Notes under the pieces: model-generated
Database searches by the model: none
What the model saw: only the letters and a program-made list of their open reading frames with translations
Told to the model about the DNA's origin: nothing
Program-made: the position numbers and the translations under genes
In this document: piece by piece, positions 11,354 to 22,512 of the stretch
How positions within the stretch are numbered: the first letter of the stretch is position 1
Layout: every line of letters starts with the position of its first letter
NCBI GenBank assembly: GCA_000827265.1
Contig: KN834841.1
Coordinates: 152,999 to 216,998, forward strand
From: Collybiopsis luxurians FD-317 M1
Taxonomy: Eukaryota > Basidiomycota > Agaricomycetes > Agaricales > Omphalotaceae
Length of the DNA: 64,000 nt
Direction: 5' to 3'

Positions 11354-14300
11354 ATGTTGGACTATATGAAGCAAAAGGAGCGAGAGAAAGATGTACTTCA
11401 GGCCCAAATGAGCCCAAGCTCTCAGAAGAAGATGAAGTTTTCATGCCTCCCAATAGAAGGCAAATCCTCACTGACCTGCAGAACCAGTTGTCCCCCGCTC
11501 CTCTCTCCAGGACTGCCCATGCTTCCACCTGGGCCCTCCTCATTGCAATCTTCAGCTGTACCACCTGCAGAACTGGATGTATATACACTGGCCCTTCCTG
11601 AAATGGAGACGCTATCAGATTCCAAAAAGTCCCAGGTACAATTGGAGCTTCAGCATATTGATAATAACTCTCACTCCCTATTGCTAGACAACTCAAATGA
11701 TGAACAAATTCATCCAAATAATTCCCCATTTAATGCACCTTCTCATGGACAGTGAAGCTCGCCACGATGTTCTCAGTCTTTGTCCATGTGGATCCAATCT
11801 ACCTCACTCATACCAGTGCAATGACTGTTTTAAATACTGATCTTGCTGTGAAACTTGCTTCCTGGATCAGCACAAACATCTACCCTTTCATTGGGCTTGA
11901 GTCTGGCAGCCTACCAGCTACTATCGAAAGGCAGATATTTCAAGCCTCCAAGGTGGCGAGTACGCCATTCATCTCTGCCCTTATGGTCCTAGGTGTGCTA
12001 GTCCCAGTGAACCTCACAAGGTCACGGTTGTTCATACCAATGGTATACACGGCACCCGCATATCCTACTGTCTCTGCGACGGCAGTCCACAACCCCTGGA
12101 TCAGTCAATGAACGCTCATCTGTTTCCCGCAATGATCAAGCAGCCAAAGACCTTTATCACTTTTCAAGCCCTCGATGAGTTCACTGAACATACTGTCACA
12201 TCCAAAAAATCTGTGTTCAATTATGTGGCAGCGCTTCAATGCCTTACCGATGGCTGCTTCACTTTAGAAACCCCCATAAGCCATTCAGACTTTACCAGCA
12301 TCTTGAATCTAATGAAGCGGTACAGGATCCTCAGTTGCAATTTCTGCTGGTTACCCAAATATGGCAGAAACTTTGTCTTGAGAAATGGAGTGGCCAGGCA
12401 CATGACTTATTGTCAGAATTTCCTCATTGCACTCCTGGCTCCATTGTTCACACATGCTTTTCCTGTCTGGAGGATGGGTTTAACATGGAGCAGGGCTGGG
12501 AAAGAACACCAGAAATCCTGAAGTAAGTCTTCTTCCTCAACAAACTCTAATGACACATCCTCATTATACCCTGACTTAGGCATCTGAATCAAGACCAATG
12601 CACTCTCGACAGGAACTTTCACATAGGGCAATACATAAAAAATACAGATCCTAATGATATTTCACTAGTAACAGACAATGGCATTGGCTATTTCCCTGAC
12701 CAGAGGATAGCAAGTGAATATTTAGCAAAAATGCCTAGTATTGCCAAGGTTCGTACATGCAATATTCTGTTCTTTCTCAACCTAATGTGACCCGCAGAAA
12801 TCTACGTGCAATTATCTTAATGTCGTCAACAATCAGAACAAGAAAAAATTTAAGAACATGCGATATTCAGGTGTGGTTAATGTTGCGTGTTCTCATTGCG
12901 TTATTCTTGTGTCCATGAATCTACCATGCAGCAAAGGGTGGGTGCCTGGTATTTTATCTTTCCTCAGTGCTGGAAATGACCTTCCCTGCAGATTTCGATA
13001 CTCCAATTTCGCGCTCATGCATTCCTACTCCCATACCCACCACAACTGCAGCCCTTCTACGCACTCCAATCTGGGTGCCTCCAATTTTTGCTTATCGTAT
13101 GACTGTAACTGTCAATACTGTGTCAATCTTTGAAGTTGTTTTCAAACAAGCTTTCCAGAATATATCCCTTTGATAGAATGCATCCGGTGCTCCATACCCG
13201 CTCTACATATCGAAGACCACAAAGACAACTGCAAATATATGTATAATTCAGCCTACTTGCCCAACAGTGGCCATTTCCATGGCAAAACTGCAGAACAGCC
13301 ATGGGTGGAACTTAATCAACTAGCAGGATCTGTCTGTCAAATGAATACTGGACACCAGATCGGTGTGCTCACATTCCACTATGGCTTCTGGAACTGGACC
13401 AAAGCAACCAAGCTTCATGTGTCACTCAGCTTAAGCTATCAGGAAGCTTGAGAGCTCTTCAATGAGAAGAGGCAGGCTTATTTATCTTCTTGTATTCATT
13501 TCCACTGCAGAATGCCAGACTGGAATAGCAAAGTAGTGCAGAAACAGCATCTTCCAAATGGAATTGTAGCCGACCTTTACAGGCACCATATGCAAGGTCA
13601 GTTCTTCATCTTTGGCTTGCGCGTAGGTACTCACCAGTCTGTCGTAGTACCGTCAAGAGAAAAGATTCACCAACTACTTTTGGCCAGTACCAGTCCGTCG
13701 ATGGAATTCTCACAAAATTCCAGCATGTTCCTCATCCAATTGGGACTGGCCATTGAACATTCTCAGTAAGTTAAACTATGTACATGCACTTGTGTTCACT
13801 AATGAAAGACGCTCATGTTGCTTCTCCAGACAATGGATTAAAGGAAAGAAAGCCCTTAACCAGACTGAGACCGTGCGCAAAGAAATTGGTCTGGCACACA
13901 GCAATGTTGCAGAACAGATTTCTCAATTTTGAGAAATGCAATCCGCAGTCATGCCTGGAGTCCAAGACCTAGTTTTGTCCATATCTTCAGACCTGGAGCT
14001 GGAGAATGAACTGCTCTATTTACCCAGTTCGCTGTTGCCGAATGATCAGCAGACAAGAAATTCAGAGGAGCTGGCTAAGCTTGAAGGTCGTATCCATGTG
14101 GGAGAGCTTTTTGACTCCATCATCTTTGTTCGCAATGCCGCGAAATACAAATCACTTGCGTATAAAGACAAGGCAGAGAATGTGAGAGGGAGCAATGCCT
14201 CAACTCGATCAGCCCTCCAGATTAAGAGAATTGAGGTGGAACTTCTCTGCTGCATCCTCGATTACCAACGAGTCCGTTCTGCCCTTATTCAACTCAAGGA

Positions 14301-15199
14301 ATTCACATCTGACCAACTACCAGTCATGACTGTCGAATCAACTTATCAATGCCCAACTACTCATGCATGTCAACTAGGCAATTCTCATCGGGCAGATGGA
14401 CAGCTCTATACTTTAGCTGTCGAATTCTCCAACTCTGACTTTCCAGACAAAGGTGTTGAGGATGTATTCAGTGCTGGCTCTCAAGACAGTCTATCCAGCA
14501 CAGTACAAGTTCAGCAAAAAGCACATTCATAGTCCTATCTCTGAATCAGCTTCTTTGCTAACTTTGGCTAACTGGTAACCCCTTGCAGGTTACCCCAGTC
14601 AACCGAAGCCTGTATCGGGGCGCAAGGTAGAGGCTGCCTTAAAAGACAATGGCTGGATCTGGAAACCGGAATCGACTTTCACATTGCTCGGAGTTTATGT
14701 TGATGATATTTCCACATTCGAGGACAAAAGTAAGTGCTTAAGGGCTTTTCGCTGATCCAGCTCACACTGATAATCCACAGGTGACCAAATCATGCACTTT
14801 TGTGCAAAGGCCAAAATGGAGCATTGGAGGGAAGTCATGGAGAAGACCCAGAGCGATTTCATGAACTGTCTTTGCACTTTCTGACGGATGAGCCAGGCAT
14901 GGCGCAAAATGGGAGATTGTAATGCGCCGTCCCCCAGCTGCAATTACAAAACTGGGTCCTTTGGACATACTGCATTTGCTTACTGCCAGTCCAAGATGTA
15001 TGAGGAATTGTACACACATTGTCTTCGCAGCTATCGTGAGCTTTCTTTTGAGAACATTCCGGAGGGTAAAATTCTCGCAGACGTGGTGGCGGAGCAGCGA
15101 GCCTGGCAGGAAGCTGAAGACGAGCTCATCATTCAAGTGGAAATTAGAGCTGCGCAGGAGTTTCTTAATGTAGTAGAAGAAAACTCCCTTGCCATTTAA
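11354..15199 (+). pseudogene. KDZ transposase with CxC2-type zinc cluster (degraded)
   Basis: Multi-exon transposase of the Kyakuja-Dileera-Zisupton superfamily. The CxC2 cysteine cluster begins near 11776 (LCPCGSNLPHSYQCNDCF), continues with HKHLPFH and THGIHG-like TNGIHGTRISYCLC, and ends near WERTPEIL at 12520. The three catalytic blocks of the RNase H-like fold can be read: LDRNFHI (about 12.60 kb), SYDCNCQYC (about 13.10 kb) and AEQPWVELNQL (about 13.30 kb). The helical C-terminal region extends through 13.5-14.5 kb to a final exon ending in TAA at 15199. Two in-frame TGA codons (11838-11840 and 11898-11900) interrupt the cysteine cluster, both where Arg is plausible. Several junctions are not clean, so this copy is probably inactive. 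The residues for catalysis are retained. Confidence 0.8.
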
Positions 15200-15590
15200 A
15201 TATCGCAATATGTCTAGTAACTAAGAGGCAGTCAAAGTTAATCAAGTGAATTTTGTTTTTTTCAATTTGTTGTTGTTCAAAAAATCAACTTCGAGTTCTT
15301 TGTAGAGCTATAAACCAAAATACATATATACTAGAACAGATTGCTGCTACTAGATTGTATTGCCAACAGTAAGTTTAATGCATATATTCAGGGGGAAAGA
15401 TGAAAATGTCCGTGGTGAAATTGCAATACACTACATATAAGGCAAGCGGGCAGAAAGTACTAGATGATGACAGCAGTGACATATAGTGGAGGCTAACAAT
15501 CAAAGCAGCTCTAAATGAGTGATAATGGAAGCTAGGGGATTATTGGTTTCAGTCAGTACATACATTGGCATTCGGAACACCTACCTAAAA
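15200..15590. other. Spacer between convergent genes
   Basis: An AT-rich 390 bp stretch between the KDZ transposase (plus) and the first coiled-coil gene (minus). A poly-T tract lies near 15246-15275. No gene is seen. It may hold the 3' ends of both units. Confidence 0.4.
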
Positions 15591-15593
15591 GAG

Positions 15594-16403
15594 TTAACTG
15601 GGAAAGTGCAAGAAGATGCCAGACTTAGTACTAACAGACTGATTTTCTCCACACAGGTGGGTCACTTCCAGCTGCTGGCTTAAGTCTTCATCAGCCTCAG
15701 TGAATCCACTGCTAGAAAAAAAACCGTGGAGTTAGAGGGTAGCTGATACAGTTAATGTGTAACTTACATGCCAGAAAACTCACTCTCGACCTCAGCCAGT
15801 TCTTCCTGCAGCTTTCAAAGTTCCTTGCAAAGCCTATCCTCCTCCTGGTTGAGTATGGTCTGTCTGTCTTGCAACATGACCAGGAGTTTGGCACTGTCAT
15901 CTGAGGAGTCCTGATATTCCTTGCATTTCGCATTGTAACTGCGACTCATAGTGTGGATCATGTCTTCAACGACACATCCAGTCTCACTGAAAAACATGGA
16001 AATAAGGATATTTCGAGGCGCAGGGATTGAGTGGCACTTACGCATCTGCAAACTGCTGCAAGAGCTTCACTTCTGATTGACAGAGCTCCTGATATACAAG
16101 ATATTTGTCCTGGCACATGAGGTTCTGGGTTAGGATCTGTGCCTCCAAAGTATGATTGTGATTCTGCAACTGTACAGCGAGAATCTCGTTTTCACTAGGT
16201 GGACAACATTTTTCAGTCAGATTTTTTCAGTGTGATGTATCAGCAGCGGGGATTGGATACACTCACATATTCTCTATTTTCTGCTTTGTCAATTGCTTGC
16301 GTAGGAGGTAATGTTGATGAGAACTACAATTAATTTTGTCAAGAAGTTGTGCAGCAAGGGCTTGAGAATTTTTGTCTTCATTGGGAGCAGATGGAGAGTT
16401 CAT
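15594..16403 (-). pseudogene. Small coiled-coil gene, copy 1 (premature stop)
   Basis: The start ATG is at 16403 (minus). Exon 1 encodes about 46 residues ending KQKIEN, followed by a GTGAGT intron. Exon 2 contains the pattern EAQILTQ...YQELCQSEV. After another intron, exon 3 reads MSRSYNAKCKEYQDSSDDS. The last exon has a DLSQQLEVTHL motif. Every exon has a counterpart in copy 2 at 17.3-18.0 kb. An in-frame TGA at 15817-15815 falls inside the third coding block, where copy 2 reads on, so copy 1 is truncated or decayed. The protein is predicted to be an all-helical, Glu/Lys/Gln-rich coiled coil of about 200 residues. The family and function are unknown to me. Confidence 0.6.
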
Positions 16404-16506
16404 GGTGAGGAGTGTTTGGTTCAGTCAGAAAAGTAGATACGGCAAATGGGGTGCAGGTCGTGAAGGTGCAGAAAGTCAAGAAAGCGCACTTAATGGATTC
16501 TATGTA

Positions 16507-16534
16507 CACATGAACCATGTGTTCTACACGGTCA
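16507..16534 (-). promoter_or_regulatory. Conserved upstream element of coiled-coil copy 1
   Basis: CACATGAACCATGTG (16507-16521) followed by CACGGTCA (16527-16534), about 105-130 bp upstream of the ATG of copy 1. The same two words, CACATGAACCACGTG and CACGGTCA, lie at 18164-18178 and 18184-18191 upstream of copy 2. The first word is a near-palindrome with E-box-like half sites (CACATG/CAYGTG). Its role as an activator site is inference. Confidence 0.4.
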
Positions 16535-16564
16535 CTGGTCAGTACTGCATTGTATTCGATGCAC

Positions 16565-16715
16565 TATAAAAGGAGTTAGCTACTTCAAAACTGGAGCAGC
16601 GAATGGACAACCGACTATGAAGCTCAAGCCCTCGCACTGCGACGCGCAAAGTAAATACATAAAATTCCTATATCGTTCTCGAGTGCCTATCAAAATCTTC
16701 CTTCTCGAGTACTAA
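16565..16715 (+). other. TATA-like box with 32-codon ORF downstream
   Basis: TATAAAAG at 16565-16572 on the plus strand is followed 45 bp later by an ATG (16617) and a 32-codon frame ending in TAA at 16715. The peptide would be basic and carries FLYRSRVPIKIFLLEY at its end. Nothing shows that it is expressed. It lies in the spacer between the two coiled-coil copies. Confidence 0.2.
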
Positions 16716-16734
16716 CATTGAGAAATGGAATCAT

Positions 16735-16885
16735 ATAGCGTTTTCAGGTACCTATGTATGTAAATCTTTTTGTGTACACATTCAATTTGAATACAATATC
16801 ATTTTCATATCATTTTCAGGCACAAACACAGCTTTCAACTCTATGTCATTTTCAGGTACATACTATATCGTTTTCAGGTACAAAC
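16735..16885 (+). repeat. Direct repeats of a TATCRTTTTCAGGYAC word
   Basis: Four copies of a 14-16 bp word close to ATATCGTTTTCAGGTAC occur within about 150 bp, near 16736, 16813, 16846 and 16866. A partial copy (ATATCATTTTCA) lies directly before the second. Spacing is irregular (20-75 bp). No open frame crosses them. Confidence 0.55.
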
Positions 16886-17312
16886 ACTGTATGAATGACT
16901 ACATCGATGAAAATACACACTATGTACCATTAGATCTCAGTGATATAAGAAGATGAGAAGATGAGGTACATCGAGGAAGACATGGCACATATGCAAGAAT
17001 GTCGAAGGCAGGATTAAGCTATGTGTTTCAGTCAAAGCAGAAGAATCAAAGTCAAAGCTGAATCAAAAAAATAGTAATACATTGCTTTGGGGGGCCATGT
17101 ATAATCTTTATCGCAGACTATGAAAGGAACCCCAGGATCAATAATTGAGGCTGGGGAAAAAATTGATCAGTTTTCAGCTGCAGTGAGTTGCCTGAGGTTG
17201 GGACACCTACCTGGAAGGGTTAACTGGGGATGTGCAAAGAGTCCAAATCTGTTTCCACCTAGAGCCAATTGTTAGTTCAAAACTCCAGAACATCAATATG
17301 AACACTGTTGTA

Positions 17313-18036
17313 CTACCATACATTGTGCAGGTGGGTGTCTTCGAGCTGTTGGCTCAAGCCATCATCCCCTTCCGTGGGGTTGCCAGTGCTAGAGCATGAA
17401 GTTTGAGTGAGAGGGACACTAATGTAGTTAGTGTGTACTTACAAGTTAAAGAGCTCATTGTCGACCTCAGTAAGTTCTATGCGCAGTCGGTGTACTTCTT
17501 TGCGAAGACTGCTGAGCTCCAGGTCGAGCATTGAATTTCTGTGAGTAAGCTTGACCAGAAGTTTGGTACTGTCATTTGAAAACTCCAAAAGTTCCTGGCA
17601 TTTCATGTCATAAGCCTGTCTCAAGTCTTCCAAGATGCAACTGCTCTCCCTGAAAAACAGGTCATCAGCATTGGAAATGAGGAAATTGTTAGGCCACTTA
17701 CAAATCTGCAATTCTCCGCAGAAGATCAACATTGGCCTGACATAACTCTTGGTGTACAGCATTTTTCTCCTTGTCCAGGCATGCCTGAGCTAGGATCTGT
17801 GCGTCCAGAGCATATACACAATTATGCAGCTTTAAAGCACGAAGGGCATTTTGGCTGTGTTCAAAATCCAGTTATTTTTAATGTCAGAATTTTCCAGCAG
17901 TGGAGGAGCTGAAAACTCATGTATTCTCTTGTTTTTCCTTTGCCAATTGCTTCCATAGAAGTGCAACTTTGCGCCGATGGAGATCAAGTTTGTTTCGAGC
18001 ACGTCTGTCTGCTTTTAAGAAAGCTCTGCTATTCAT
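17313..18036 (-). CDS. Small coiled-coil gene, copy 2 (exon-1 donor altered)
   Basis: Paralogue of copy 1. Exon 1 starts at ATG 18036 and encodes MNSRAFLKADRRARNK through AKEKQEN. Exon 2 carries LDAQILAQACLDKEK and HQELCQANVDLL. Exon 3 carries LRQAYDMKCQELLEFSNDS and continues without a stop through the site of the copy 1 TGA. The last exon ends GLSQQLEDTHLHNVW-stop at 17313. Where copy 1 has the donor AAT|AT-GTGAGT, copy 2 reads ATGAGT, so the GT dinucleotide is lost and exon 1 may not splice normally. The protein should be a cytosolic or nuclear coiled coil of unknown role. Its two other introns keep GTAAG donors. Confidence 0.55.
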
Positions 18037-18163
18037 GGTAAATAAATTTTGACGATTTTGTGGTGTTCAAATCAGTAAGGAAGGTGTAATGGCAGAAGAG
18101 GTGTAGGTTGTAAAGCAAAAGTGAAAGGCGAGAATTTGAAGAGAAGTCAAAATAATAAAGCGA

Positions 18164-18191
18164 CACATGAACCACGTGATTGACACGGTCA
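18164..18191 (-). promoter_or_regulatory. Conserved upstream element of coiled-coil copy 2
   Basis: CACATGAACCACGTG at 18164-18178 and CACGGTCA at 18184-18191, about 130-155 bp upstream of the ATG at 18036, match the pair upstream of copy 1. Surrounding promoter sequence is much more diverged, so the pair may be under constraint. Confidence 0.4.
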
Positions 18192-18348
18192 TTAGCGCAT
18201 TTTTAGAGCCTTTCCTTTTACCGCTCACAGTCTGGTGTCATTTGTAGCACTTTATTGGTGCAAGATCAAGCTATGTATATGCATAATCAATACAGGAATA
18301 TATAATCTGTACATAGAAACTACGAAAATTGTCAAGTAAAGTTGAAGA

Positions 18349-20432
18349 TCAAAACAATTGCAGGCATTGAGGGACAGAAGGTGTGTAACTGAGAGCACTG
18401 AAAGCTCTTTGAACATAAAACTCTGCAAGCATCCTTTCCCAGCCAGCCTGAACCCCTCCAGTGAATGCTCTGAGGTCTGCATCTATGCCACGACACCAAA
18501 TGGGAGGCTTTGGATCTGGCCAGCTATCCATTAGCAGCCAGAGTGACTTCAATGCTGAGTATTGCTCAGGCCATTCAAGTGAGGTCAGACCCAAATTGCA
18601 TTGTGACGGAGGAACCATATGGTCATATCCCAAAATGCTAGCCACCAGCATCTTTCATTTCCACTGGTGAGCAGCAATGGCAACTTCCAGATCAGCCTGG
18701 CTCAGGTTCGGACAAGGTCGTGGCTGGCTACTGTCAAGAATTGAATTGACAAGGACAACCTCATACCAAAAGTTCACCAGACTCAGCTCTCTAATGAGCT
18801 CGCGTATGGCAAATTTGTGACAGGTTGATCAACGGGAACATTAGACAATCTACAAGTCTCCTCAATGAGTTTCTGTGCTTGGAGAACAATGCCCTGTTTG
18901 CTGGAGAGAATGATCCCTTCCTCAAATGGTTTAATAAGTCTGAAAGAGCACACCTTTTGCCAAACATCAACAGGTTGTGCCATTTCAATGGACTGGGTTT
19001 GGAGTCTGTCATACCATGGGGTTCACAGATGGTACCACATCTGTAACATAGGCATCTGGCAAGTTTTGTCCTTGAGACTGAAAAACAGGCCAGGGTCGGG
19101 AGCCAGAATTAGCCTCTTCTGAGGAACAACATCTCTGCGCTTGATTGTGAGATTCACATTGGACCATGCTGGTATGGCTGGTGGCACAAGAGTGTCATTG
19201 TGAGGAAGATCTGCAAACAAGTCACGCTGTTGCTTTGGAGCTATAAGGAAAAGTTAAAGCAGAGTCGAGGGGGAACTAAAGATCCACTCACAGTTGATTG
19301 TAATTTTGTGCTGCTTTTTCATCCCCATGTGCATGACTGGCTTCTTGTTGTGGCCAGGGTGAGAGGGTATATTGGAGGGAGCAATGGAAGATGAATTTGA
19401 GTAGTGGGACATGCTCGACATGGAGGAAGCGGGAGCACTTATATGACCTTGACCAACTTGGTATGAGGAGGCATATGTACTCGGTAGGTGTATATTCGCA
19501 AAAGGATCAAAACCAGCAAAACAGTGAATAGCCACTATGCAAATAGCTGCAAATTTGTCATTGGAACCTGCCTGCGTGGTTGCAATAGGATTGTAGGGAG
19601 GGTAAGCCGGAGAGGTTTGGACCAGAGGTGGAACCGGTCGTTGTAGAGGCACTACCCTCCGAATGACTTGGCGATTGAAAGAATGGTAGTCTCAAACATA
19701 AAAGACCAGAAATCCTGCATGATATAAACATTGTGCATCCATGTCGTTGAACACGAAAGCACCCATTTTGTTTTGGTCGGCAATGACAGTTTCATTGACT
19801 AGCTTGGGGGTATCGTCAGTGTGAATTTTGCGGTGGTATTCCAGAATGGCGTCAATTGTGAAGTAAGCTCATTGTAGCTCCACAAGGCCTTGCTGCTGGT
19901 CACAGAGGGGGGAAGCAACATCACGAAGTCAGGTGAGACATACATCAATGATATTGCCATTCTCTTTAATGAGGAGTTTTCTGTCGTCGGAGAGGCTGTA
20001 ATAGATATCTTTCACTCGATCTTAAAGTACAGAAATGCAAAGTTGAAGTTCATCCACAATTTCAGGCTTCACGGTGCCTTCATTGCGAGCGAAGCCAACA
20101 GTGGTGTAAGACAAGTCATGCTCTTGAAGGTCTATCCACATGGCTGCAATTGGCTCAGGGGCATCATGCAGTCTTCTAGGAATGGCTGCCAGAAAAGCAT
20201 AGCAACAATTGAAAGGCTGGGGCCAACAAATAGGATCATCAGGGCTGTAGCGAGCATCACTCCGATGATATAAATTGCATGTAGACCCCATTGGAGGCTC
20301 AGGAATGGCATGGGAGTTGGGAGAAGTGATAAAATGATGAGTTGCAGGGCAAAGCAATCCACAAAGCCTGTCAGAGAAGGTAAGTGCCCTTGGACCATTA
20401 CTGGAGCCATTCAAGAGACTCTGCAGGGCCAT
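18349..20432 (-). pseudogene. Uncharacterised Agaricomycete multi-copy family gene (family A), probably degraded
   Basis: On the minus strand an ATG at 20432 opens a 136-codon exon containing SYTTVGFARNEGTVKPEIVDEL. Short pieces continuing DRVKDIYYSLSDD and ALWSYNELTSQL follow. Later come a Ser/Pro-rich segment (around 19650-19250) and a last exon with LTSLEWPEQYSALKSLWLL and GWERMLAEFYVQRAFSAL, ending at 18349. This order resembles a large family of hypothetical proteins that I recall as widespread in mushroom genomes. That is memory of the family, not a search. The function is unknown. Several frame breaks (for example near 19980 and 19130) cannot all be explained by clean introns, so this copy is probably damaged. 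Confidence 0.5.
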
Positions 20433-21442
20433 GACACTTGGTAACTCAGAACAAAGTTCCTCAGGGATATCAACTTAAAAATGAGCTTAGATTGTTCTAT
20501 TTTAGAATACGATTCGGTTATACATATGTCTATACGACGAGTTTCCTAAGAATAAGCATTAGATGGCTGAGCTGGATATCAACTCAGAAGCTAAACCCAC
20601 CTTGTTCGACTTGATTCATATTGCGCAACAGATCAGTCTTGGCGAGGTTAAATGTTTCACCAATGATGTCCCAGCTGAGAGACAAGGTGAGTCGGTTAGT
20701 ATATGCAAAAGGAAAGTAAGGGCGAACCTCATTATACACGGATAGAGAAGATCGCCTAGAAAATAGTATCTCAATGACTATGAGTCAGAGAGTAACAAAG
20801 GCCACACTAAATGGCAGTATAACTGGTTCAGATTCAATGCAGGAGGTGAGGGTAGGAGGAGAAGGTCAGTATGGATGGCGTCATGTCATCAGATAATGTG
20901 ACATGGGCATCTGCTTTTACTTTTCATCGTATAATACTAACTTTCTCTCTGGAGTGTTCGAAATGAGGTTGAGTTGCTTTGTGGAAACTCTTGCTCTTGA
21001 CTAAGGTCGGTGAGCTGCTGGAGTACTAGACTAGTACCCGCTTGGCGTACCATAATGGTTTTAGGACAGCTGGAGTCAGTGACCTAGCAGAGGTGGTAAG
21101 ATTTGAGTCCTATATAATGTGTTGAAGTCATTAATTATTCTTATAGTGCTCTAGAGGCCTTGAAAAGGGCTCACCTCATACTAGTGGCATATGTGAGGCC
21201 TCGTGCAGAGTGTAGGGCATGTCTGGGTGGAGCTCTCTACAAATTTCTCAGATGTAAGCCAGGGGTGCTCAATTTTGGCATTACGCATTATATCGTTTTA
21301 CACTGCCTGGTTGTCTCAGGATATGAGCGTGCCGCAGATCGGCCATCTGACAGACACTGAGATGAGAAAGGGTAGGCATGTCTTTTCAACCATTTCTTAA
21401 ACCCTCTTATTCATTTCTAACAGTGCCGTTGTCATCAATTCC
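20433..21442. other. Spacer with a possible isolated exon
   Basis: A plus-strand frame at 20563-20745 begins with ATG, encodes about 40 plausible residues (TLFDLIHIAQQISLGEVK) and then meets a consensus donor (ACAAG|GTGAGTCGG). It could be a 5' exon of the small gene at 21.44 kb, but I could not connect them. Near 21021-21035 GTACTAG-A-CTAGTAC forms a short perfect inverted repeat. Nothing else is seen. Confidence 0.3.
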
Positions 21443-21923
21443 ATGGCTCCTCTGGATATGGAAGCAGAACTTTGCTTGGAACTCACAGGCCTGGCTGAAA
21501 TTTGCCACTGTCTTAACCAGCTGGATCCCAATGATGAAGAGCTTCTAGATCATCTTCTAGTACAGCATCAGAAGATTCGCATTCGTCGTGCGGCAGCCCT
21601 TACTGCAGCAGAAGGAGCTATTAGGTATCTATCTGGCTTACTTGGGAGGCACATTATAGCTGACTCATTTCCCCATTAGGCTTTACCTCTACTCTTTCGT
21701 GCAAAGCTGTGATGTCGAGCTCACTCCGGAGAGGCAACAATTGATTTGGAAAGTTGCACGCAAGTATGCACCTGGTAGCGTAGCCTTTCCAGAGAAGGCT
21801 TTTCTGAATCTTAGCGGCTTTCTTGAAGCGCATCAAAAGTTGAGGGTGGATTGGGCAGCCGATATGGCCAATATTGTGGGTGCAGTCTCTGAAGAAGGAT
21901 GGAACAATTCTGTGAGTTTCTGA
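21443..21923 (+). CDS. Small two-exon helical protein, uncharacterised
   Basis: Exon 1 (21443-21624) starts at ATG and ends ...EGAIR. A 55 bp intron (21625-21679, GTATCT...TTAG) joins it in frame to exon 2, which reads LYLYSFVQSCDVELTPERQQ and ends in TGA at 21923. The product is about 142 residues, rich in Leu, Ala and Glu, and probably all helical. The GTGAGT just before the stop could be a further donor, so the C-terminus may be longer. There is no recognised domain. It sits just upstream of the family B gene on the same strand. Confidence 0.5.
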
Positions 21924-22199
21924 TTGATTTTGTGCCAGGAATCAGCTCTAATACATTGCATGGGGTAGTAAGTAGAGTATACTTCAATTTCAAATGTTGT
22001 AAATGGTTGTAAATGGTCTACGTTCTCCCTTGAATTTGCATGGAGTGTGATAAGGACTTTACCTTGAGCTGAGGTTTTTCCAGCAAATGTCATTGATGAA
22101 TTGGTCCCTTGGCAGTCGCATCGCCGTGCTGCCATGCTAAAAGTTTTACAAAACTGCCATCAAGTTGTATCAAGTCGTATCTGCGTTCTTTTGGCCAGG

Positions 22200-22420
22200 A
22201 TGTTTCGATGGAGGCCACAGTCGGTCCTATTCCCTGCATCCCTCTTTCTTGTTCCTCAGGTTCAAGTTGCGTGTCGTTTCAGACGGGACCCATCTTATGA
22301 GATGTTCCGACGGAGGCCAAGCATATCCTATTCAGATGGAGGCCATAGCATGTACTGTTCAGACAGCTCCCATCTTGCAAGTTGTTCTGACAGAGGCTGC
22401 ATCGTGTCCTATACGTCGCA
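22200..22420 (+). repeat. 27-bp minisatellite
   Basis: Units of about 27 bp built around TTCNGAYGGAGGCC recur six to seven times between 22200 and 22420. In one frame they give 9-residue repeats such as SDGGHSMYC, SDSSHLASC and SDRGCIVSY. It lies in front of the family B gene and may be translated as part of a longer N-terminus. More likely it is a non-coding minisatellite. Confidence 0.55.
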
Positions 22421-22512
22421 TAACATCAATGCCTCATTCTCTTTTTGCTTTGTTTAACCAGGATTATTGTTCCAAATTGCCTTCCTCCTCCATCTTTACA
22501 AGATCTCCTGCA

